In this document: one piece after another, positions 38,170 through 45,093 of the stretch | Position numbering within the stretch: the stretch's first letter is position 1 | How the letters are laid out: each line of letters starts with the position of its first letter | Made by a program: the position numbers and the translations under genes | From: Clostridium tyrobutyricum DSM 2637 = ATCC 25755 = JCM 11008 | Lineage (GTDB): Bacteria > Bacillota > Clostridia > Clostridiales > Clostridiaceae | Assembly: GCF_000359585.1 (NCBI RefSeq) | Contig: NZ_APMH01000006.1 | Location: forward strand, 22,895-86,894 | Reading direction: 5' to 3' | Length of the DNA: 64,000 nt | Notes under the pieces: model-generated | What the model was told of the DNA's origin: nothing | Databases searched by the model: none | The model's input: the letters and a program-made list of their open reading frames with translations, nothing else

Positions 38170-38529
38170 TTACTTTGATCTTGATATATATTTTTTAAGT
38201 AAAATATTTATTGCCATTTCACAATCTTTATCAGAATTATCTAAACACCATGCGGTATTGAATGAAATCAATGCCTTTTTGGTGTTTTTTAGCATAGTGT
38301 AACAATATCCTAAATTAAAAAAGTATTTACTTTCCCTTTTTAAATTAATTGCCTCCTTTAATTTAGGAATTGCCTTTGAGTATTCCTTTAATTTTATGAG
38401 ACAAACTGCAGAATTGTATAGTGAAGATACTTCGTTATCCTTTAATTTTATTGCTTTTTCATATAGGACAATGGCTTTTTTATAATCCCTATCATTGTAG
38501 TATTCGTTGGCTTTTTGAAAGTACTTCAT
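38170..38529 (-). CDS. Small TPR-repeat protein
   Basis: The 119-residue protein consists of about three tetratricopeptide repeats (ANEYYNDRDYKKAIVLYEKAI; SLYNSAVCLIKLKEYSKAIPKLKEAI; FFNLGYCYTMLKNTKKALISF). It has no signal peptide and probably mediates protein contacts in the cytoplasm. ATG 38529 has GGAGG upstream on the minus strand; the longer frame from 38607 has no ribosome site. Convergent with the transglutaminase gene. Confidence 0.8.
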   Translation of the reverse strand: MKYFQKANEYYNDRDYKKAIVLYEKAIKLKDNEVSSLYNSAVCLIKLKEYSKAIPKLKEAINLKRESKYFFNLGYCYTMLKNTKKALISFNTAWCLDNSDKDCEMAINILLKKYISRSK

Positions 38530-38627
38530 TGTATCCTCCTTTATTGTACTTGAAGTCATTAACAAATTATATGTATAAAATATTCCTATATAATAATTTA
38601 TATCCAAATTACTTAAAAATATTCTTA

Positions 38628-38665
38628 TAAAAAAATTAAGGAGCTTAAGTATAGAACTTTAGCTC
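38628..38665 (-). terminator. Terminator after the ABC permease gene
   Basis: On the minus strand GGAGCTAAAGT pairs with ACTTAAGCTCC around ATAG-like loop bases (two inner mismatches) and is followed by TTAATTTTTTT. Confidence 0.7.
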
Positions 38666-38672
38666 CATTTAA

Positions 38673-39476
38673 CTAATGCATTAGTTTCTTTTTGATTTTA
38701 TTTTCTGCCAATTCCACAAGTTTATACATAAGATATGCAAGTACTGCAAGTATTATTATACTAACCATTACTGTATCCAGCTGTGATATCTGCCCTCCAT
38801 ATATTATGAGGAACCCTAGTCCTTCCTTTGCAACAAGAAATTCTCCCATAATTACACCTACCCAGGAAAGCCCTACATTTATCTTTAAGGTGGATACCAA
38901 TGTTGGAACTGAAGCTGGCATTATAAGATGTGTCAATATTTGAAACCTTGAAGCTCCGAAGGTTTTTAATAACCTTATCTTGTCTTTATCAACTTCTCTA
39001 AAACCATTTAATACTGTAAGTATAGTTACGACTATGCATATTAAAACAGTTACCATAACTATGGCTGACATGCCATTTCCAACCCAGAATATTATAATTG
39101 GTGCCAATGCTATTTTAGGAAGGGCATTTAATACAACTAGATATGGATCAAGTACATCTGATACAAAATCCGACAGCCAAAGAAGTATAGCTATTAAGGT
39201 TCCTAAAATTGTGCTTAAAAGAAAACCTATTATTGTTTCAATACAGGTTATACCTATATGTTTGAATAGAGTACCTTCCAGATAAAGCTTGATTAAATTT
39301 TTAAACATTCTAGATGGAGTGCTAGTTAAAAAGGGATCTATCCAATTTAGATCTCCGGCCATTTCCCATAGTGCAAAGAAAATTACTAATATGAGCAATC
39401 TGGATATAAATATTTTCTTCTTTCTTGTGATGATGCTTTTTATATATTTTTCATGTTCTTTCAAGTTATCTATCAT
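38673..39476 (-). CDS. ABC transporter permease, NitT/TauT (SsuC-like) family
   Basis: The 267-residue protein has about six membrane segments and the permease EAA-like loop (RLLKTFGASRFQILTHLIMPASVPTL, about 170-195) that docks the ATPase. The family imports nitrate, sulfonates, taurine or thiamine precursors; substrate is not readable here. Its start overlaps the end of the ATPase gene by 11 nt. No substrate-binding protein gene is adjacent. Confidence 0.85.
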   Translation of the reverse strand: MIDNLKEHEKYIKSIITRKKKIFISRLLILVIFFALWEMAGDLNWIDPFLTSTPSRMFKNLIKLYLEGTLFKHIGITCIETIIGFLLSTILGTLIAILLWLSDFVSDVLDPYLVVLNALPKIALAPIIIFWVGNGMSAIVMVTVLICIVVTILTVLNGFREVDKDKIRLLKTFGASRFQILTHLIMPASVPTLVSTLKINVGLSWVGVIMGEFLVAKEGLGFLIIYGGQISQLDTVMVSIIILAVLAYLMYKLVELAENKIKKKLMH

Positions 39477-40233
39477 TATAATTTAGCTCCTTCCACACAT
39501 TATTGAAGTAAATCCTGAATTCAGAATCTTCCCTGGATTCCAATGGTGAATCATAGGATTGACTAAATTTTATGTTGAATATTGTCTTTAATTTTGCAGG
39601 TCTGTTGGATAGTACTAAAACTCTATTGGACATGGAAATTGCTTCAGCTATATCATGGGTTACCATTATAACTGTTTTACCTTCTTTTTTTAATATTTTA
39701 TATATTTCATCACTTATATTTAATCTAGTCTGATAATCAAGAGCAGAAAATGGTTCGTCTAAAAGTAAAATTTCAGGATTCAAGGCCAAAGTTCTTATTA
39801 GAGCAACTTTTTGACGCATACCTCCTGATAATTCATCTGGATAATAATTTATGAAGTCAATAAGACCGTAGTTTTTTAATAGTGCCATTAAGTTATCTCT
39901 GTATGAGGATATGGATTTATGTTGTATTCTTATTCCGAGTGTTATGTTGTTCCATACACTGGACCACTCAAATAGTTGATCTCTCTGAAACATGTATCCC
40001 ATTTTTGAAGAAACAGATTCCAATTTTTTATTATCAACGTATATTTCACCGCTTGATGGCTTTATAAGTCCTGCTATTATGTTTAAAAGTGTACTTTTTC
40101 CGCAGCCAGAAGGACCGACTATACTTAAAAATTCGCCTTCTTTTACTGAAAAACTTATATCCTTTAAGGCTTCAGTGTATCCTTTAAGTGAATGATAATT
40201 CATATATATATCTTTTACTGTTAGTTTATTCAA
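39466..40233 (-). CDS. ABC transporter ATPase, NitT/TauT (SsuB-like) family
   Basis: The 255-residue protein has Walker A GPSGCGKST near 39-47, the Q-loop FQRDQLF, signature LSGGMRQ near 138, Walker B ILLLDEP near 158 and the H-loop THDIAEA. It pairs with the overlapping permease gene. The start is a TTG with AGGGAGATGAT upstream. The gene is divergent from the CRISPR-linked control region, and its own leader (40234-40312) contains a small GCCT-ATTAC-AGGC hairpin but no riboswitch that I can name. Confidence 0.88.
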   Translation of the reverse strand: MNKLTVKDIYMNYHSLKGYTEALKDISFSVKEGEFLSIVGPSGCGKSTLLNIIAGLIKPSSGEIYVDNKKLESVSSKMGYMFQRDQLFEWSSVWNNITLGIRIQHKSISSYRDNLMALLKNYGLIDFINYYPDELSGGMRQKVALIRTLALNPEILLLDEPFSALDYQTRLNISDEIYKILKKEGKTVIMVTHDIAEAISMSNRVLVLSNRPAKLKTIFNIKFSQSYDSPLESREDSEFRIYFNNVWKELNYNDR

Positions 40234-40312
40234 TATATCATCTCCCTACATGCCTATTACAGGCTATGTTTTATTATATGAAGTGGATGATGGGAGTGTT
40301 CCTTACAGAGGT

Positions 40313-40342
40313 TTGTTTAATTTTAGTTTTTGGTGGTATAAT
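40313..40342 (+). promoter_or_regulatory. Extended -10 promoter of the mini-CRISPR
   Basis: TTGTTT (40313-40318), an 18-nt spacer and TGG-TATAAT (TATAAT at 40337-40342) form a strong extended -10 promoter. Its expected start point, near 40349, coincides with the first base of the isolated CRISPR repeat, so the repeat would be at the very 5' end of the RNA. Confidence 0.7.
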
Positions 40343-40347
40343 ATAAA

Positions 40348-40450
40348 AATGAACCTTAACATGAGATGTATTTAAATCTAAGCTAAATTGTATATTTAGA
40401 TATAATTTATTTAATTTAAATTTGAACCCTAACATATGATGTAATAAGTA
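40348..40450 (+). ncRNA. Stand-alone mini-CRISPR encoding a crRNA-like regulator (CreR-type candidate)
   Basis: A single repeat unit at 40348-40377 matches the main array repeat at 28 of 30 positions (the first two differ), including the final ATTTAAAT that becomes the crRNA 5' handle. A 43-nt spacer (40378-40420) and a degenerate second repeat (40421-40450, about 21 of 30 matches, poorest at its 3' end) follow. The array's own spacers are 34-38 nt. From its first base the spacer reads CTAAGCTAAATTGTATAT, matching the cas leader at 40502-40519 except at position 6. Processing by Cas6 and loading into the type I-B effector would yield an RNA that binds the cas promoter region. Function as a Cas-regulating RNA is inference from the known CreR/CreA design; the sequence match is direct. 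Confidence 0.8.
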
Positions 40451-40451
40451 A

Positions 40452-40483
40452 ATTAATTGTGGCAATATATTGCCACAATTAAT
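40452..40483. promoter_or_regulatory. 32-bp perfect palindrome in the cas promoter
   Basis: ATTAATTGTGGCAA, central TATA, then the exact complement. It lies directly upstream of the cas -10 element, where a -35 would be, and starts where the degenerate repeat ends. It is long enough for a dimeric regulator; the small winged-helix protein encoded next is the obvious candidate. As RNA it could also form a stable hairpin at the 3' end of the mini-CRISPR transcript. Confidence 0.65.
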
Positions 40484-40519
40484 GATATAATGTATATATC
40501 ACTAAGATAAATTGTATAT
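40483..40519 (+). promoter_or_regulatory. cas operon promoter with a PAM-flanked target of the mini-CRISPR guide
   Basis: TGA-TATAAT (TATAAT at 40486-40491) is an extended -10 without a good -35; the start point should be near 40498. TCA (40499-40501), a PAM reported for related clostridial I-B systems (from memory), is followed by CTAAGATAAATTGTATAT (40502-40519), matching the mini-CRISPR spacer at 17 of 18 bases. Effector binding here would block initiation or early elongation. Confidence 0.7.
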
Positions 40520-40542
40520 AAAAATTAAAAGGAGAAATAATT

Positions 40543-40803
40543 ATGTCTAAGATAGGAATATCATTAAAAATACTTAATATTTTACTTGATGAAAATATAC
40601 ATAAGACTGATGAAATATCGGAAAAAGTAGAAATACCTAAAAGAATTGTAAGATGGTATATAAATGGCCTTTTAGAAGCAGGAATGTATATAGAGTCATT
40701 TACAGGGAGATATGGTGGATATGTATTAAAAAAAGAATACTGTCAAAATAATGTTTATAAATTATTAACAAGTAAGTCAAATATTAAAAATAGTGCTACA
40801 TAG
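40543..40803 (+). CDS. Small winged-helix DNA-binding protein, putative cas operon regulator
   Basis: The 86-residue protein is a single winged-helix domain: KILNILLDENIHKTDEISEK as helices 1-2, VEIPKRIVRWYINGLLEAG as the recognition helix region (about 28-46), and FTGRYGGYVLKKEY as the wing hairpin. This is the pattern of Rrf2/HTH_11-type repressors, without the Rrf2 cysteines. It is the first gene after the cas promoter and before cas6, with an AAAAGGAG ribosome site, so it is probably co-transcribed with cas. Autoregulation through the adjacent 32-bp palindrome is inferred. Confidence 0.75.
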   Translation: MSKIGISLKILNILLDENIHKTDEISEKVEIPKRIVRWYINGLLEAGMYIESFTGRYGGYVLKKEYCQNNVYKLLTSKSNIKNSAT

Positions 40804-40922
40804 AGATCATTAGATATAGTTATTCAATTTCTCTATAAATTTTAAAAATTATAAAGGAATTGAAATAAATAAATAGAATATAATAATTAATTATTATATT
40901 TAGTAAATAAATGGAGGAATAT

Positions 40923-41633
40923 ATGGAGATATATGATATTAATGTTAAAGTGTATACACTTCAAAATATCTCAAAGGAAGATTCTATACAATCATTAAGT
41001 AAATTAATTGACCAATCTTTTTACAAAAATGAAAATATGAAAGATTTCCACACAGAAAATAAAATAAAGGGATATTGTTTTAATAGTTTATACCCGTTAG
41101 CTTTAGATAATAAAGTTTATCAAAAAGGAAACATTTATAATTTTCAAATAAGATGTATTCAAAGTAAATTAAAAGATCATTTCGTTAATTTCTTATGCAA
41201 TGAATATACATCTAAATTAAAAGTACTTGTATGTAGAAGTAAGAAGATAAATAATAAACCTATAGAAAAAATCTATAGTATAACTCCATTGATAATTAAA
41301 ATTTCAGATGAATATAAAACGCAGTATTGGAGAAATAACCACAGTGAGTCAGATTTCTTTGAATATATAAGAAATAGCAGTATAAAAAAGTATGAAGTAT
41401 TGACAGGAGAAAAACTAGATAAAAACTTACAGCTATTTAATTATGAAAGGATAGATAATAAAAAACCTATATCTACTAAGTTCAAAAATAAAAATATTCT
41501 TGGTGACAAAGTGACTTTAAGAATTGACACAAATCAAAAAGCTCAAGATATTGCTTACATGGTTATTGGAACGGGCTTATGTGATATTTCATCTAGGGGA
41601 TACGGGTTTGTAAATTATCAATATGTAAAGTGA
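40923..41633 (+). CDS. cas6: CRISPR pre-crRNA endoribonuclease Cas6 (type I-B)
   Basis: Cas6 cuts repeats in the precursor to leave an 8-nt 5' handle, here predicted AUUUAAAU. The 236-residue protein has the paired ferredoxin-like folds of the family and the C-terminal glycine-rich loop GTGLCDISSRGYGFVNYQ. A candidate catalytic histidine is in the N-terminal half (KDFHTENK). ATG 40923 has GGAGGA just upstream; the in-frame ATG at 40911 does not. About 120 nt separate it from the winged-helix gene, with no terminator seen. Confidence 0.85.
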   Translation: MEIYDINVKVYTLQNISKEDSIQSLSKLIDQSFYKNENMKDFHTENKIKGYCFNSLYPLALDNKVYQKGNIYNFQIRCIQSKLKDHFVNFLCNEYTSKLKVLVCRSKKINNKPIEKIYSITPLIIKISDEYKTQYWRNNHSESDFFEYIRNSSIKKYEVLTGEKLDKNLQLFNYERIDNKKPISTKFKNKNILGDKVTLRIDTNQKAQDIAYMVIGTGLCDISSRGYGFVNYQYVK

Positions 41634-41649
41634 AAGGAGACCATGATTT

Positions 41650-43407
41650 TTGATAAATGAAATATATGATATATTTAGTAAAATTTATACTGAGGCTGAA
41701 AATGGAGATAATCTTCTTATAGATAATTATACACTTTCACCTGGTGATTATGTTGAGTTTACCCTTGAAGATACTGCAGATAGTATAGAAATATTAAATG
41801 TAGATAAAAATACTGATCAATCCCAAGATGATTACAAAAAATTTGCAAAAATGGACTATGTAAGTGGACTAATCTCTATGAATAAACCTTTAGACCCCAA
41901 AAAAATAATACACAGTAATAGTATGTATACTTTCTATGTCAAAAAGGAAAATCTCGATAAATTCAAAGGAAAATTAAGTAATGAAGTTATAGATGGATAT
42001 TACAGTATATTAAAAAATCCTAAGACTAAATATAAAAGGCCCAAAAGTAAAGAACTTTATTTAAAATTTGAAGAGAAGTATGGAAAGCCAAATGTGGAAT
42101 TAATAGACAAAATACAAAATTGGATAAAAAAATATATAATGCAAATATCAGAAAAAATAGATTTAAATAAAACATATCTTAAATTATTTTATGACACGGA
42201 TTTTGATAATTATAAAAAAGAAAGTGAAAGGTATATAATACCTAATATTTATAATAACACAGATTATAATATTAAAATAAAAAATAAAGTTTATGGATTA
42301 CCTGATTTCAATATGGGATTGAACTCTAAAAAACCGTATTTAGAAAATAAAACAAGAAAAAGTAGATTACCTTTACTCGTAGATTCAGAGAAAATTTCTA
42401 TGGAAAAAAAGTTATTTGACTATCTTATGAATTATGCATCAGAAGGAAAAAATTATGTATATGCAGCAAGAAATAATATAGATACTGTAAAAATGAATGA
42501 CAGTAAAGAAAGTAATTTCAAAGGATATTTTTTTAGATTAAATAAAGGAAAAGAAGTAGAAATTATAGATTATGATTCAATAACAAATTATGAATATAAA
42601 TTAAAGAGATGTATAAAACTTAAACCTATATTAAAAAATGGATTTGGAAAAGATTTCAAACTTATTAAAAGAAATTTAGGCAATATAGGCGAATTGAAAA
42701 CTACTGTTAGTGAAGTATTTTTTAATAAATATTTAATAAAAAATTTTTTTACGGATTCGCAAAATATAAAATTAAATAATAGCAAAGTAAAGGAAGCACT
42801 TTTAAAATATAGATATGGATTTTATACATGGTTTTATAAGGGAGAAGAAGTTCTTGTAAAAGGCTTTTGGAACAAGATGACTTTGAAACTTTTATGTAAT
42901 TCTATAAATCAAAAAAATATAAATAGAGCTATAAACCAATTTAACTTAAGGCATGCAGTACTAGACTATTTCAATAATAGAAATGAGGGGGATAAGATGG
43001 CAAATACTATTAAGAATATTAGAAAAAGTGTGGATGAAAAGATAAATATAAAAAAGGATATAGACTATAAAGTGGAAATTAACAGTGAAGAAGAATATTA
43101 TTTTTGCATAGGTCAGTTACTTCAATATTTTTATAGCCTAAATAATTCGGGAAACAAAAATTATTCCTTTATAAATCCTATACTTACAGCTTCAGAAGAT
43201 AAAGTTATAAAAGAAAAATTAAGACGTTTGTTTGTTAAATATAACTATGCAATTATGCCATCTATTAAATTCAGAAATATGTATTATATGATTTTAGGAT
43301 ATGAACCAGAAAATGAAGTGGATAAAGATTTGATAATAGCAGGATTTTTGTGTCCTAATTTAATATATAAAAAATCAGAAAAAAATAATTATGAGGGGGA
43401 AAATTAA
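41650..43407 (+). CDS. cas8b: Type I-B effector large subunit Cas8b (Csh1/TM1802-like)
   Basis: The 585-residue protein lies between cas6 and cas7, as in the Clostridium type I-B order, and has the Csh1-like features: an N-terminal region with DYVSGLISMNKPLDPKK, a lysine-rich centre, and a helical C-terminal part. Cas8b recognises the PAM and recruits Cas3. No cysteine zinc cluster is evident. The start is TTG 41650 with GGAG about 9 nt upstream; the nearby ATG at 41643 is out of frame and closes after five codons. Confidence 0.82.
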   Translation: MINEIYDIFSKIYTEAENGDNLLIDNYTLSPGDYVEFTLEDTADSIEILNVDKNTDQSQDDYKKFAKMDYVSGLISMNKPLDPKKIIHSNSMYTFYVKKENLDKFKGKLSNEVIDGYYSILKNPKTKYKRPKSKELYLKFEEKYGKPNVELIDKIQNWIKKYIMQISEKIDLNKTYLKLFYDTDFDNYKKESERYIIPNIYNNTDYNIKIKNKVYGLPDFNMGLNSKKPYLENKTRKSRLPLLVDSEKISMEKKLFDYLMNYASEGKNYVYAARNNIDTVKMNDSKESNFKGYFFRLNKGKEVEIIDYDSITNYEYKLKRCIKLKPILKNGFGKDFKLIKRNLGNIGELKTTVSEVFFNKYLIKNFFTDSQNIKLNNSKVKEALLKYRYGFYTWFYKGEEVLVKGFWNKMTLKLLCNSINQKNINRAINQFNLRHAVLDYFNNRNEGDKMANTIKNIRKSVDEKINIKKDIDYKVEINSEEEYYFCIGQLLQYFYSLNNSGNKNYSFINPILTASEDKVIKEKLRRLFVKYNYAIMPSIKFRNMYYMILGYEPENEVDKDLIIAGFLCPNLIYKKSEKNNYEGEN

Positions 43408-44331
43408 ATGAATAGAGTATATGGAGTTATTGGAATAAAATCTATTATGGCAAATTGGAATGCAGATTTTAGTGGGTATCCAAAGACTATAGGAGATGGT
43501 ACCATATTTGGAAGTGATAAGGCACTTAAATACAGTATAAAAAAGTATTGGGACGACATGGGAGAAAAAATTTTATATATAAAATCCTTTAAAACAGATA
43601 AAGACAAGATGAGACCAAGATCTCTTGAGGAAAGATATAATAAGGTGTTTAATACCACACTTACTAAAAAGGATAATAGTGAAGATGTAATTAAAAATCT
43701 TTTTTCAACACTTGATGTTAAGTCTTTTGGAGCCACATTTGCAGAAGAAGGAAATAATATATCAATTACGGGAGCTGTACAAATCGGTCAAGGATTTAAT
43801 GTATACCAATCTTCAAATTCTGAAGAGCAGCAGATACTATCACCTTTCAGAAGTGATAAGAAGAGTGAAGAAGGTAAAGAAGCAAATCAGAGTACTCTTG
43901 GAACAAAAATTGTAAGTGATGAGGCACATTACCTATACCCATTCTATATAAATCCAATTTCCTATAAAGATTATGTTGAAACTGGACTTACAGAAGGCTA
44001 TACAGAAGATGATTATAAGAAATTTAAAGAAGGAGCACTTGTAGGAGCAACTGCACTTAATACAAATTCAAAGGCAGGATGTGAAAATGAGTTTGCATTG
44101 TTTATAGAGACCGATGAAGAAACTTATCTTCCAAATTTAACTCAATTTATGAATTTTATTAAAAAAAATGATAAATGTATTCTTGAGCTTTGCTCATTAA
44201 GTAAAATACTTGCTGAAATTAAAGATAGAATTAAGAATGCAGAGATTTATTATAATGATTATAAATTGGATATAAAAAATATGCCGGAAGGAACTAAAAA
44301 ATTTAATATTTTTACAAGAAAAGAGGTTTAG
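43408..44331 (+). CDS. cas7: CRISPR effector backbone protein Cas7 (Csh2 family)
   Basis: Cas7 polymerises along the crRNA spacer and flips out every sixth base. The 307-residue protein begins NRVYGVIGIKSIMANWNADF, typical of Csh2. It contains the RNA-binding RRM core FGATFAEEGNNISITGAVQIGQGFN and a later KAGCENEFALF. It starts immediately after the cas8b stop, with GAGGGGG as ribosome site. Its presence intact matters for the mini-CRISPR model, which depends on sixth-position tolerance. Confidence 0.9.
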   Translation: MNRVYGVIGIKSIMANWNADFSGYPKTIGDGTIFGSDKALKYSIKKYWDDMGEKILYIKSFKTDKDKMRPRSLEERYNKVFNTTLTKKDNSEDVIKNLFSTLDVKSFGATFAEEGNNISITGAVQIGQGFNVYQSSNSEEQQILSPFRSDKKSEEGKEANQSTLGTKIVSDEAHYLYPFYINPISYKDYVETGLTEGYTEDDYKKFKEGALVGATALNTNSKAGCENEFALFIETDEETYLPNLTQFMNFIKKNDKCILELCSLSKILAEIKDRIKNAEIYYNDYKLDIKNMPEGTKKFNIFTRKEV

Positions 44332-44334
44332 ACT

Positions 44335-45075
44335 ATGAGGGTAGTTAGATTTAAACTTTCTGGTAAAACTGCATTTTTTAAGAAACCAGATGTGAATACT
44401 TATTATTATTTTACATATGGCAATATTCATAAGATAGCTATCCTTGGAATAATGGGAAGCATAATTGGATTTCATGGATACAATTGGCAGAGTATGGACT
44501 TTAAAAATAATATATATCCAGAGTTCTATAATAAACTAAAAAGTTCAAGAATAGCTATCGTAACATTAAATTCTCAGGGATATATAACAAAGAAAGTACA
44601 AACATTTAATAATTCAGTAGGTTATGCAAGTACTGAAGAGGGTAGAAATCTTATAGTAAAAGAGCAATGGCTGCAAAATCCAGAGTGGATGATTTATGTT
44701 AAATTAGACGAGATTACAGAACAATTTGCAGATATGATTTTACATAAAAGAGCTATATTTTTACCATACTTGGGTAAAAACGATCATTTTGCAGATATTA
44801 CTAAAGTTAAAAGTATAGATATTGAAAAGATTGATAATTTTAATAAAATTCATAGCCTATTTGAAACTGAGTGTTTTAAAGTCGATAGATACCAGGAAGA
44901 AGACGATGATATAGCGTGGAAGTATACAGAATATCTTCCAGTTGAGTTGGATATGGAATTGAATCAATATAAATATAAACACTTCACAGCTACAAATATG
45001 AATGTAAAATCAAATAATCAAAATATAGAAGTATATAAGGATCTAGAGACAAAAAGCAATTTGTATTTCTTTTAA
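44335..45075 (+). CDS. cas5: CRISPR effector subunit Cas5 (type I-B)
   Basis: Cas5 caps the crRNA 5' handle. The 246-residue protein starts MRVVRFKLSGKTAFFKKPD, followed by IHKIAILGIMGSIIGFHGY, both characteristic of Cas5b. The usual C-terminal beta-hairpin region follows. It lies 3 nt after cas7 and 18 nt before cas3. Confidence 0.88.
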   Translation: MRVVRFKLSGKTAFFKKPDVNTYYYFTYGNIHKIAILGIMGSIIGFHGYNWQSMDFKNNIYPEFYNKLKSSRIAIVTLNSQGYITKKVQTFNNSVGYASTEEGRNLIVKEQWLQNPEWMIYVKLDEITEQFADMILHKRAIFLPYLGKNDHFADITKVKSIDIEKIDNFNKIHSLFETECFKVDRYQEEDDDIAWKYTEYLPVELDMELNQYKYKHFTATNMNVKSNNQNIEVYKDLETKSNLYFF

Positions 45076-45093
45076 AATTTAGGGGGAGATATT

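Noticed and set aside
40234..40312. TPP or other riboswitch in the ABC transporter leader
   Set aside because: The family suggested a thiamine-type control, but the conserved aptamer sequences are absent; only a 4-bp hairpin is seen.
40274..40465. 63-residue minus-strand frame across the mini-CRISPR
   Set aside because: The repeat, promoter and guide explain the sequence; the frame has no ribosome site or recognisable product. I also looked for a CreT-like toxin RNA beside the mini-CRISPR and saw none that I could support.
43712..43915. 67-residue frame inside cas7
   Set aside because: Out-of-frame shadow of cas7.
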